A stretch of 64,000 nucleotides of DNA from Porphyrobacter sp. AAP82. GTDB taxonomy: Bacteria > Pseudomonadota > Alphaproteobacteria > Sphingomonadales > Sphingomonadaceae. A program made the translations under genes and the position numbers. The stretch lies in contig NZ_ANFX01000013.1 of the NCBI RefSeq assembly GCF_000331285.1, positions 1 to 64,000 on the forward strand. The letters run 5' to 3'. Below the pieces are notes generated by a model. It searched no databases, was not told where the DNA came from, and was given only the letters and a program-made list of their open reading frames with translations. Shown piece by piece: positions 1 through 7,138 of this stretch (position 1 is the stretch's first letter; each line of letters starts with the position of its first letter).

Positions 1-201
1 GGCCTGCGGGCACGGCCCGGCCCCCGCCGCTCCTGCCGCCCCCGCCCCGGCCGCCGCCCGGTCCGGCGCGGCGGCATCGCGCAGCCCTGCATCCTCCGGC
101 ACGGCAAAAGTGCCCTGCCAGCGCCCGAGCGACCACGCGCCCAGCGCCACGCTCATCATGATACCGCCCAGCGCCGCCGGGCCATCCAGCAAGAGTTCCA
201 T
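1..201 (-). CDS. Partial membrane protein, N-terminus only
   Basis: An open frame runs from an ATG at 201 off the left edge, giving 67 residues. A GGAGGT-like ribosome site lies just upstream of the ATG. The visible protein starts MELLLDGPAALGGIMMSVAL, a plausible N-terminal membrane segment, then turns into an Ala/Gly/Pro-rich linker. The low-complexity tail resembles a periplasmic or cytoplasmic spacer before a domain that lies outside the window. I do not recognise the family. The start and ribosome site are clear; the function is unknown. Confidence 0.5.
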   Translation of the reverse strand, partial: MELLLDGPAALGGIMMSVALGAWSLGRWQGTFAVPEDAGLRDAAAPDRAAAGAGAAGAAGAGPCPQA

Positions 202-364
202 CACCACCTCCCCGTCCAGTTCCTCCGGGGAGCATCCCGCGCCGCCCCGGAGGCATGCAGCCTCACGCGCGCAGGCAATCCCCTCCAGAATCGGCCTGTC
301 GCACCTTTACAAGGTGCCGCAGAGCGGCCCCGGCGAGAATGCGGACGACTACCTAGTCGCCGCC

Positions 365-414
365 GGATCAGGCGCGGGGGGGATCAGGCGCGCGGGGGGG
401 GGGGATCAGGCGCG
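365..414. repeat. Three copies of a 12-bp unit with G-tracts
   Basis: GGATCAGGCGCG occurs at 365-376, 381-392 and 403-414. G-runs of 7 (376-382) and 11 (394-404) join the copies. The last copy holds the stop codon of the minus-strand flavoenzyme gene (TGA at 406-408), so the array looks like slipped duplication of that gene's 3' end. It lies downstream of the stop and cannot change the protein. The 11-G run is prone to both replication slippage and sequencing error. Confidence 0.8.
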
Positions 415-1380
415 GGCCTGGGCCTGCATGCGGGCGATGATCTCCTCGGCCTGGAGCATGATGCGGTCGATCAGCTCCTTGCAGGTCGGGATGTCGTGGA
501 TGAGGCCGGCGACCATGCCGCAGCTCCACGCGCCCGCATCCATCGTGCCTTCCATCATGATCTTGGGGTAAACCCCGGCGACTTCGGGGAGGATGTCCTG
601 GATGGTGATGGCATCGCCCAAGTCCTTCTCCTTCTGGATCAGGCGCTCGACAGCCACGTTGTTGAGCACGCGCTCGGTGTTGCGCAAGGGGCGCATCACC
701 AGCCGGGTGTCGAGCTCGCTGGCGGCGATGATCGCCTGCTTCACGTTCTCGTGCACCGGCGCTTCTTTGGTGGCGATGAAGCGCGTGCCCATGTTCATCC
801 CTGCCGCGCCCATCGCGAGGCTGGCGACAAGGCTGCGGCCATCGGCCATGCCGCCGCTCGAGACGAAGGGAATCTCCAGCTCGTCCGCCGCGCGCGGCAG
901 CAGGATGAAGTTGGGCACGTCGTCCTCGCCAGGGTGGCCGCCGCATTCGAAGCCGTCGACGCTGACCGCATCGCAGCCGATGTCCTGCGCCTTCAGCGAA
1001 TGGCGCACGCTCGTGCACTTGTGGATCACCTTGATCCCGGCATCCTTCAAGGGCGGCAGCAGCTCTACGGGATTGCGTCCGGCGGTCTCGACCACCTTGA
1101 CGCCGCCATCGATCACCGCCTTGACGAGGCCCGGATAGTCGGGCGGGGTCAGGGTCGGCAGGATCGTCAGGTTCACGCCGAAGGGCTTGTCGGTCATGTC
1201 CTTGCAGCGCGCGATTTCATTGGCGAGCTTCTCGGGCGTGCCCTGCGTCAGCCCGGTGATGATCCCGAGCCCGCCGGCATTGGACACCGCCGCCGCCATC
1301 TCCGCGAACCCGACATAGTGCATGCCCCCCTGGATGATCGGATGCTCGATGCCGAACATTTCGGTGATCGCGGTTTTCAT
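406..1380 (-). CDS. Nitronate monooxygenase family FMN enzyme
   Basis: The predicted 324-residue TIM-barrel flavoprotein belongs to the nitronate monooxygenase / 2-nitropropane dioxygenase family, which oxidises alkyl nitronates with FMN and oxygen. The N-terminus carries the family phrase HPIIQGGMHYVG. A glycine-rich CGGHPG segment near residue 145 has the His position used as catalytic base in this family. SSGGMADG (about 173-180) and GMNMGTRF (about 197-204) fit the FMN phosphate-binding loops. The frame is open to 1494, but the ATG at 1380 begins the conserved sequence and is preceded by GGGAG. A FabK-like enoyl reductase is a related alternative, since sequence separates these poorly. 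It ends inside a GC-rich repeat array. Confidence 0.85.
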   Translation of the reverse strand: MKTAITEMFGIEHPIIQGGMHYVGFAEMAAAVSNAGGLGIITGLTQGTPEKLANEIARCKDMTDKPFGVNLTILPTLTPPDYPGLVKAVIDGGVKVVETAGRNPVELLPPLKDAGIKVIHKCTSVRHSLKAQDIGCDAVSVDGFECGGHPGEDDVPNFILLPRAADELEIPFVSSGGMADGRSLVASLAMGAAGMNMGTRFIATKEAPVHENVKQAIIAASELDTRLVMRPLRNTERVLNNVAVERLIQKEKDLGDAITIQDILPEVAGVYPKIMMEGTMDAGAWSCGMVAGLIHDIPTCKELIDRIMLQAEEIIARMQAQARA

Positions 1381-1490
1381 GGCGTGTGTTCTCCCGTTGG
1401 ATGCCTGTTTGGCGGGGAGACAAGCCTGTTTGCGCGCCCGTTTCAAGCGCGCTTTTGACGGTGCCGGACGCGCGCCCGCGCGCCGTAGCG

Positions 1491-2135
1491 TCACCCTCGC
1501 CTGAAGGCGAGCGTGAAGGTCACCGGCACCGCCGGCGTGATCGAGGGCAGCTGCGCCATCGCGCGCAGCTCGCCAAGCTCGTCGGTAAGGCCGAACATGT
1601 CGGTCGAGACGATCACCGGCGCGGCCGACACCACCAGCACGCGGTCTTCGGCCGTGCGGGTGACCAGCACCTCGGTCTCGACCTCGGCCGAGGCGCCCTT
1701 GATCGTCACTTCGGCCTTGAGCGGCCGGAGCACCGACTGGCCGACCGCAAGGCCCGCAAAGCGCGCCGGATCGAGCTTTGCCGTGACGGTCGCGGCAGGG
1801 TTCTCGGCGACTGCGAAGAACACCTCGCGCATGCGTTCATCGCGGATCTCGGCCCCGGTGCTGACCGAGGCGAGATCGATGCCGAGGCTGGCCGTGCCAT
1901 CGGCCGCGACGCTGCCGGAAAGCGTGTCGAAGCGGTTGTTCTCGGCCACCTCGCCCGCCTTGATCGAGACATAGGCGAGCCGCGAGGTGGCGGGATCGAG
2001 CGTCCATGCGCTCTCGGTCACAGGCGCCGGCGATGCGGTGGCATCGGCGAGCGGCGCCTCCGCCTCGGGCCCGGCACAGGCGGCAAGGGCCAGAGCGAGG
2101 GAAACGGCGAGGGGGAGGGAAGGGAGCGACCGCAT
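1491..2135 (-). CDS. YceI-like lipid-binding lipoprotein
   Basis: The 214-residue protein starts with a lipoprotein signal peptide ending in LAAC, with the acylated Cys at position 20. A short Ala/Pro-rich spacer follows, then a YceI-type domain (WTLDPATSRLAYVSIKAGEV...). YceI domains form a lipocalin-like barrel that binds isoprenoid or fatty acyl chains in the periplasm. Length fits a lipoprotein version of the family. Two domain features seen are the early SRLAYVSIK strand and the repeated beta pattern to the end. The ligand and partner cannot be told from the sequence. It follows no obvious operon; the next minus-strand gene upstream is a degraded vapC. Confidence 0.82.
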   Translation of the reverse strand: MRSLPSLPLAVSLALALAACAGPEAEAPLADATASPAPVTESAWTLDPATSRLAYVSIKAGEVAENNRFDTLSGSVAADGTASLGIDLASVSTGAEIRDERMREVFFAVAENPAATVTAKLDPARFAGLAVGQSVLRPLKAEVTIKGASAEVETEVLVTRTAEDRVLVVSAAPVIVSTDMFGLTDELGELRAMAQLPSITPAVPVTFTLAFRRG

Positions 2136-2213
2136 GGGCGAGGCGATATGCGATTTGGGAGCGGTGCGGAAGGGGGCGAACAGCGCAAGGCTGGGGACGC
2201 TGGCCGGTTCGGT

Positions 2214-2441
2214 TCACTCCCACACAACCGCAAGGCCGGGATAGCGCGCGATGTTCGCATCCCCCGTCACCAGCGGCGACTGGGGCGCAATCGCGTGGGC
2301 GGCCATCATCCGGCCTAACCGATCGCGGTGGATCGGCGGCAGCGCTGCGGCGTGCGTCCAGAGGGCGGCGGGATAGTCGATGAGCGAGAGCTGAAGCTGG
2401 TCTTGCAGTTCTTCAAGCGCCGCACTCTGCGGTAGACGGCC
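2214..2441 (-). pseudogene. C-terminal remnant of a VapC-type PIN toxin
   Basis: Translating the minus strand back from the TGA at 2214-2216 gives about 75 residues matching the end of VapC PIN-domain ribonucleases: ALPPIHRDRLGRMMAAHAIA, then SPLVTGDANIARYPGLAVVW. The His-Arg-Asp and TGDANI elements are typical of the third and fourth acidic positions. The N-terminal half, with the first catalytic Asp and Glu, is missing. The similarity starts at GRLPQ, exactly where a 20-bp repeat begins, and no VapB antitoxin is present. It reads as a decayed toxin-antitoxin locus. The call rests on recognisable motifs, not on a search. Confidence 0.6.
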
Positions 2442-2519
2442 GCGATGATCCCCCGGCTCTGCCTGCGGCGCCTTGCGGCGCCGAGTAAACCGGCCGCGAT
2501 GATCCCCCGGATCATCGCG
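2437..2519. repeat. 20-bp direct repeat plus perfect hairpin 3' of guaA
   Basis: CGGCCGCGATGATCCCCCGG occurs twice, at 2437-2456 and 2491-2510, 54 bp apart. The second copy continues into its own reverse complement and forms an 11-bp perfect hairpin (2495-2505 with 2509-2519, three-base loop). It starts 10 bp after the guaA stop, so it could end guaA transcription, although no T-run follows. The first copy abuts the point where vapC similarity is lost. A palindromic intergenic repeat that damaged vapC is a reasonable reading. Confidence 0.65.
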
Positions 2520-2528
2520 TGTCGCGGT

Positions 2529-4136
2529 TTACTCCCACTCAATCGTCCCCGGCGGCTTTGACGTGTAGTCATAGACCACCCGGTTGATGCCCTTGACCTC
2601 GTTGACGATGCGGGTCGCCACGCGGGTGAGGAAGCCGGCGTCGAAGGGGAAGACATCCGCGGTCATCCCGTCGGTCGAGGTTACCGCGCGCAGGGCGCAG
2701 ACGCTGTCGTAGGTTCGCCCGTCGCCCATCACGCCGACCGTCTTGACCGGCAGCAGCACCGCGAAGGCCTGCCAGATCGCGTCGTAGAGCCCGGCGCCCC
2801 GGATTTCCTCGAGATAGACCGCGTCGGCCTTCCTCAGGATGTCGCAGCGCTCCTTGGTGACTTCGCCGGGGATGCGGATCGCAAGGCCCGGGCCGGGGAA
2901 GGGGTGGCGGCCGACGAAGGCCTCAGGCAGGCCCAGCTCGCGGCCCAGATCGCGCACCTCGTCCTTGAAGAGTTCGCGCAAGGGCTCGACCAGCGCCATG
3001 TTCATGCGTTCGGGCAGGCCGCCGACATTGTGGTGGCTCTTGATCGTCACCGAAGGCCCGCCGGTGAAGGAGACCGATTCGATCACATCGGGGTAGAGCG
3101 TCCCCTGCGCGAGGAAATCCGCCCCGCCGACCTTCCGCGCCTCGGCCTCGAAGACGTCGATGAAGGTCTTGCCGATGAACTTGCGCTTGGCCTCGGGATC
3201 GGTGAGGCCGGCAAGGCCGCCGAGGAACAGGTCTTCGGCCTCCACGTGGACCAGCGGGATGTTGTAATGGTCGCGGAACAGGGTCACGACCTCGACGGCC
3301 TCGTTCATGCGCATCAACCCGTGGTCGACGAAGACGCAGGTGAGCTGGTCGCCGATCGCCTCGTGGATGAGAACGGCGGCGACCGCCGAATCGACCCCGC
3401 CCGAAAGGCCGCAGATCACCCGGCCCTTGCCCACCTGGGCGCGGATTTCGGCGATCTTGGTCTGGCGGAACTCGGCCATGGTCCAGTCGCCGGCAAGGCC
3501 GCACACATGGCGCACGAAATTGGCGATCAGGCGCGCGCCATCGGGGGTGTGGACCACCTCGGGATGGAACTGGGTGCCGTAGAACTTGCGCGCTTCGTCC
3601 GCGATCACCGCGAAGGGGGCGCCATCGGAGGTGGCGACGATTTCGAAGCCGGGCGCAAAGGCGGTGACCTTGTCGCCGTGGCTCATCCACACCTGGTGCC
3701 GCTCGCCGACCTCCCACAGCCCGTTGAACAGCGCGCATTCGGCGGTGACGGTGAGAAAGGCGCGGCCGAACTCGCCGCCTTCACCCGTTTCGTGCCCCGG
3801 CTTGACCTCGCCGCCCAGCTGGTGGGTCATCACCTGCTGGCCATAGCAGATGCCGAGGATCGGCACGCCGGCCTCGAACAGCACCTGGGGCGCGCGCGGG
3901 CTGCCGTCCTCCGGCACGCTCGCGGGCGAGCCCGACAGGATGATGCCCTTGGGTTTCATGCGGTGGAACGCGGCCTCGGCCTGGGTGAAAGGCGCGATCT
4001 CGGAATAGACCCCCGCCTCGCGCACCCGGCGGGCGATCAGCTGGGTGACCTGCGAGCCGAAGTCGATAATCAGAATCGAATCGGGGAGGATCGGGTCGGA
4101 GACGGCGGACTCGCCGCCAAGGGTGTGTGCGCTCAT
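2529..4136 (-). CDS. guaA: GMP synthase (glutamine-hydrolysing)
   Basis: GuaA converts XMP, ATP and glutamine to GMP, the last step of guanine nucleotide synthesis. The 535-residue length matches the family. The class I glutamine amidotransferase domain comes first ([19 protein letters not shown]; nucleophile Cys in [11 protein letters not shown] near residue 97; FHPEV near 190). The ATP pyrophosphatase domain follows with [11 protein letters not shown] near 245, then the C-terminal dimerisation domain ending in GTIEWE. A roughly 15-residue leader precedes the conserved start, so a slightly later start is possible. The gene stands alone on the minus strand. No purine riboswitch is visible upstream. 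Confidence 0.97.
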   Translation of the reverse strand: MSAHTLGGESAVSDPILPDSILIIDFGSQVTQLIARRVREAGVYSEIAPFTQAEAAFHRMKPKGIILSGSPASVPEDGSPRAPQVLFEAGVPILGICYGQQVMTHQLGGEVKPGHETGEGGEFGRAFLTVTAECALFNGLWEVGERHQVWMSHGDKVTAFAPGFEIVATSDGAPFAVIADEARKFYGTQFHPEVVHTPDGARLIANFVRHVCGLAGDWTMAEFRQTKIAEIRAQVGKGRVICGLSGGVDSAVAAVLIHEAIGDQLTCVFVDHGLMRMNEAVEVVTLFRDHYNIPLVHVEAEDLFLGGLAGLTDPEAKRKFIGKTFIDVFEAEARKVGGADFLAQGTLYPDVIESVSFTGGPSVTIKSHHNVGGLPERMNMALVEPLRELFKDEVRDLGRELGLPEAFVGRHPFPGPGLAIRIPGEVTKERCDILRKADAVYLEEIRGAGLYDAIWQAFAVLLPVKTVGVMGDGRTYDSVCALRAVTSTDGMTADVFPFDAGFLTRVATRIVNEVKGINRVVYDYTSKPPGTIEWE

Positions 4137-4299
4137 GGCGGCGGATTAAGGAGCCCGGCCCGCGCTGTCCAGCACCCCGCGCGCAGGCTCCGTGATTTTG
4201 CAGTGCAACAATAAAAGCTCCGCGCGAATTCAGGAGGTGCCCGACAAAATGACCGATTCCGGTTGCAAACTTTGGAACCAACTTCGCGCATTTCGCATT

Positions 4300-4318
4300 T
4301 GCACATGACTCTTGTGCA
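4300..4318. promoter_or_regulatory. Inverted repeat upstream of urcA
   Basis: TGCACA at 4300-4305 and TGTGCA at 4313-4318 form an inverted repeat with a 7-bp spacer, in an AT-richer part of the guaA-urcA intergenic region. It is about 90 bp upstream of the urcA coding start and could be an operator for a dimeric regulator. No factor can be assigned from sequence. Confidence 0.3.
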
Positions 4319-4407
4319 CTGCACCAGAGTTTCAAACAGCAACCGAATGCCGGCCAGCGGCATCGCAAATCCCGAAACCCTCTCTCAATGTTCGGAAAGG
4401 TCATCAC

Positions 4408-4737
4408 ATACGTTTCACTCTTCCCCTGCTCGCCCTCGTCGCTCTGACCGCGCCTGCCGCCGCCGAAAAGGTTGTGACCGTCAAGATCGGCTATGGTGAT
4501 GTCGACGTGACCACCACCGAGGGCCGCGCGGCGCTCGAAGCGCGCATTGATGCGCGTCTCAAGAAGGCCTGCGCGGCGCCCGGCGCAGGCCGCTACACCC
4601 TCAACCGCAACGCGGTCGACAGCAAGTGCCTCGCCGATGCGCGGGTCGCCGCGATCGCCGAACTCGACAAGGCGGTTGCGATGCTCCAGCGCGGCGGGCG
4701 TGAAGTCGCCGCCAACCGACCGGGCACAAGTCCTTGA
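4408..4737 (+). CDS. UrcA family protein, apparent ATA start
   Basis: This small secreted protein belongs to the UrcA family, common in sphingomonads and of unknown function. The mature part (VKIGYGDVDVTTTEGRAALE, then ARIDARLKKAC) has the family pattern, including Cys residues that probably form a disulfide. A textbook signal peptide, RFTLPLLALVALTAPAAA, precedes it, but the codon where Met is expected (4408-4410) is ATA. It sits 7 bases after a good ribosome site, GGAAAGG. The only in-frame ATG is at 4312 and would add 32 unlike residues before the signal. Either ATA is used as a rare start, or an ATG has mutated. A strong terminator follows at once. Confidence 0.7.
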   Translation: MRFTLPLLALVALTAPAAAEKVVTVKIGYGDVDVTTTEGRAALEARIDARLKKACAAPGAGRYTLNRNAVDSKCLADARVAAIAELDKAVAMLQRGGREVAANRPGTSP

Positions 4738-4745
4738 AATTGCAG

Positions 4746-4775
4746 CAGCCGCCGGAGCGATCCGGCGGCTGTTTT
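4746..4775 (+). terminator. Rho-independent terminator of urcA
   Basis: A perfect 11-bp stem (CAGCCGCCGGA paired with TCCGGCGGCTG, GCGA loop) is followed by TTTT at 4772-4775. It begins 9 bp after the urcA stop codon. Confidence 0.88.
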
Positions 4776-4812
4776 GCATGGGATGCACCTTTATTTGTTG
4801 CATTCGATGCAA
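4774..4812. promoter_or_regulatory. Twin TTGCAT-N3-ATGCA palindromes
   Basis: Two near-identical palindromes lie 24 bp apart centre to centre: TGCAT-GGG-ATGCA at 4775-4787 and TTGCAT-TCG-ATGCAA at 4798-4812. The first overlaps the T-tract of the urcA terminator. Two sites about two helical turns apart look like a tandem operator, but no promoter or gene immediately downstream explains them. Confidence 0.35.
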
Positions 4813-5177
4813 GTAGCCTTGGGGTTTTCTCATTTGAAATGGGCGCCCCCCGGCACCACTTGGCCCTCGAGCGATGCGGTGCGGGGCCTCCTCTCCATCC
4901 CCGCGCGGTTCCTTCACGGACGCATAGCCCGGCGACACGGGCCGGAAACGGCCCCGCCCGCCTGCCGACTGGAAGGACTGGCCAGCGCCCCCCCTGCTCG
5001 GCCCTCCTGACCGGTCATTGCCAGGGCTCCCGCCCCGGCATGCAGCGAAAGAGACGCGGCTACCGCACTCCCCCCTGAACTGGTGGCCGCGTCTCGAGCT
5101 GCCCTGCGCGGCCATTCGGGCCCGGATCATTGCCATATTCTATTGCGGTGATGAATTATTTTCAGTCGCACTTGAGA
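4813..5177. other. Gene-free stretch with strong hairpins
   Basis: No credible protein-coding frame is seen between the urcA terminator and the next promoter. Two notable hairpins are present. GGGCCG-GAAA-CGGCCC (4939-4954) has a GNRA tetraloop. A 14-bp stem with one G:U pair joins 5051-5064 to 5082-5095 and exposes a 17-base C-rich loop containing CTCCCCCC, complementary to a Shine-Dalgarno sequence. An untranslated RNA is possible, but neither a clear start nor a terminator with a T-run is visible, and I recognise no known RNA family. Confidence 0.3.
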
Positions 5178-5205
5178 TTGAAAATTGTGCTCCGTTTTCT
5201 ATATC
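5178..5205 (+). promoter_or_regulatory. Sigma-70-type promoter of the micro-gene
   Basis: TTGAAA (5178-5183), a 16-bp spacer and TATATC (5200-5205) lie in a locally AT-rich patch. The predicted start near 5212 gives a leader of about 70 bases before the 27-codon gene at 5284. Confidence 0.5.
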
Positions 5206-5283
5206 GTGCTTGGTCCGGACGCTCCCTCTCACCCCCCGATCGTCCGGGCCACCCCGACCACAACAGAACAGGGAACCAGAACC

Positions 5284-5367
5284 ATGACCATGATCAGCGA
5301 AAAGGCCGTCGCCCTGCTGCTCGCCGTTGCGCTCAGCGGCACCGCGTTCAACACGTTTATCGTCTGA
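5284..5367 (+). CDS. 27-residue hydrophobic micro-protein
   Basis: The short gene encodes MTMISEKAVALLLAVALSGT followed by AFNTFIV. The ATG is preceded by GGGA about 10 bases upstream. A promoter-like sequence lies upstream and a hairpin terminator follows, so it looks like a complete one-gene transcription unit. The peptide has one hydrophobic helix (residues 7-20) and a hydroxylated, hydrophobic C-terminus. It may be a single-span membrane peptide or a signal-like secreted peptide. It lacks runs of one amino acid, so an attenuation leader is unlikely, and no biosynthetic operon follows. I recognise no family. Confidence rests on the flanking signals rather than on the protein. Confidence 0.5.
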   Translation: MTMISEKAVALLLAVALSGTAFNTFIV

Positions 5368-5393
5368 ACAAAGGCAGGCAAAAGCCAATCAAC

Positions 5394-5428
5394 CGGCCCG
5401 GCCCCTCACCAGAGGAGCCGGGCCGAGC
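5394..5428 (+). terminator. Terminator-like hairpin after the micro-gene
   Basis: A 9-bp stem, CGGCCCGGC (5394-5402) with GCCGGGCCG (5417-5425), is capped by an inner CCTC/GAGG helix and an ACCA loop. AGCTGTTT follows, so the T-tract is short. Confidence 0.6.
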
Positions 5429-5496
5429 TGTTTGCGAAGCGTGATGACAAAAAATGGGAACCGGTTTTTGTCGAAAAATCACGCGACCGCGAAACA

Positions 5497-7032
5497 CTAG
5501 TCCGTGCCGCCGAGCCTTTCGGCTTCCTCGCGCAATTCGGTCTTGAGCAGCTTGCCGATGTGGCTCCTCGGCATTTCGGCGATCGGGTGCAGCGCGGCGA
5601 GGCGCTGGGTCTTGCCGAGCCGCGCGTTGACCGCCGCCATGATCGCCCCCGTATCGCCGGCGCCGTCCTTCAGCACCACGAAGCCCACCGGCGTCTCCCC
5701 CCATGCGCGCGAGGGCACGCCGACCACCGCGGCCTCGACCACGCCGGGCTCCTTGGCCAGTTCGGCTTCGAGGTCGGAGGGATAGATGTTGAACCCGCCC
5801 GAGATGATCATGTCCTTGGCGCGGCCGACGAGTTCGACGAAGCCTTCCGCATCCACGCGGCCGATATCGCCCATCCGCTGCCACACCCCGCCCTCGGGAT
5901 CGGTCCAGTAGCCTTCGCGGGTCTTTTCGGGTTGGTTCTGGTAGCCGCTCATCATGGTGAGGCTGCGGCCGACGAGATTGCCGGGGGTGCCCGGCGGCAC
6001 CTCGCGGTCGTCATCGTCCAGCACCTTCAATTCGCTCCCGGGAGCAGGCCGGCCGACGGTGTGGAGCTTGTAGGGGAATTCGTGGGCCGGAAGCAGGCAG
6101 ACGACGCCCCCTTCCGTCATCGAGTAGATCTCGATCAGCCCCCCCGGCATCCGGCGCAGCACTTCGCGCTTGAGGTCGGCGGAGAACGGCGCCGAGGTGC
6201 AGTATTTGAGCTTGAGGCTGGTCAGGTCGAAATCGCCAAACCCGGCAAAATCCATCAGCCGCTGGTATTGCACCGGCACCAGCATGGTGATGGTGGTGCG
6301 GTCGCCTTGCGCATGCGCCAGCCACTTGGCGCAATCGAACTTGCCCATCACCCGCACGCAGCCCCCGGCCAGCAGCACGGGGAGGAAGGCGACCATGGTG
6401 GTGTTCGAATAGAGCGGCGTCGAGGCGAGCGAGCGCACCGCGATCCCGGCGCCGAGGTAGGACAGGGCCGTCGGGGCAAACTGCCGCCAGCGCATCCGGT
6501 GCGAATGGACGATGCCCTTAGGCGTGCCGGTGGTGCCGCTGGAATAGATGATGTTGAACGGGTCTTGCGGTTCCGGAACGAACTCGGGCGCGCGGCTGCC
6601 GGGAGGGGCCAACCACCGGTCGATGCTTTCGAGCGGCACCCGCTGAAGATGGGCCATGAAATCGGGCCCCAGCTCGGCCGCCTTGGCCGCGTCGATGAAC
6701 AGGTGGGCCGCGCCCGAATCCCGCGCCATCCCTTCAAGTTGCGCAGCGCTCGCGCTGGTGGTGAGCGGCGCCGCCACCCCGCCCGCGCGCACCGCGGCGA
6801 GGAACACCAGCGCATATTCCACGCTCGACGTCCCGAGGATCGCCACCGCCTGCCCGCGCGCGAGCCCCGTCTCCACCAGCCGCGCCGCCAGCCGTTCGAC
6901 CAGACCCACCAGCTCGGCCCAGTAGACCTCGCGGTTCTCGTCGACGAGGGCGAGGTCGTCGCCCTTGAGGCGGCTCCATTCCATCAGGATGTCGGGGAAG
7001 CTGCCGAAGGGTTCGGCAAGGCGGTTCATCAT
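5497..7032 (-). CDS. AMP-dependent acyl-CoA synthetase
   Basis: The 511-residue class I adenylate-forming enzyme is expected to activate a carboxylic acid to its acyl-AMP and then the CoA thioester. The ATP-binding P-loop YSSGTTGTPKGIVHSH lies near residue 162. The hinge region reads GDIGRVDAEGFVELVGRAKD, then MIISGGFNIYPSDLE. A C-terminal Lys in SHIGKLLK is the likely catalytic lysine. The substrate is not defined; related proteins handle medium-chain or aromatic acids. The frame is open to 7284, but the ATGATG at 7029-7032 follows an AGAGAG site and starts the conserved part. It is divergent from the PIG-L gene, with a 106-bp shared upstream region. Confidence 0.88.
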   Translation of the reverse strand: MMNRLAEPFGSFPDILMEWSRLKGDDLALVDENREVYWAELVGLVERLAARLVETGLARGQAVAILGTSSVEYALVFLAAVRAGGVAAPLTTSASAAQLEGMARDSGAAHLFIDAAKAAELGPDFMAHLQRVPLESIDRWLAPPGSRAPEFVPEPQDPFNIIYSSGTTGTPKGIVHSHRMRWRQFAPTALSYLGAGIAVRSLASTPLYSNTTMVAFLPVLLAGGCVRVMGKFDCAKWLAHAQGDRTTITMLVPVQYQRLMDFAGFGDFDLTSLKLKYCTSAPFSADLKREVLRRMPGGLIEIYSMTEGGVVCLLPAHEFPYKLHTVGRPAPGSELKVLDDDDREVPPGTPGNLVGRSLTMMSGYQNQPEKTREGYWTDPEGGVWQRMGDIGRVDAEGFVELVGRAKDMIISGGFNIYPSDLEAELAKEPGVVEAAVVGVPSRAWGETPVGFVVLKDGAGDTGAIMAAVNARLGKTQRLAALHPIAEMPRSHIGKLLKTELREEAERLGGTD

Positions 7033-7138
7033 GCTCTCTCTGCTCATGGGCGCCATGCATAATCGGGCGAGTGCGCGGCGCAAAGGAATTGCGGAACGCC
7101 CCGCACAAGTGGCAGGAAGCGGCCCGAGGGAGAGAGAC

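Noticed and set aside
4133-4363. 76-codon minus-strand frame upstream of guaA
   Set aside because: No ribosome site, no recognisable domain and it covers the presumed urcA control region.
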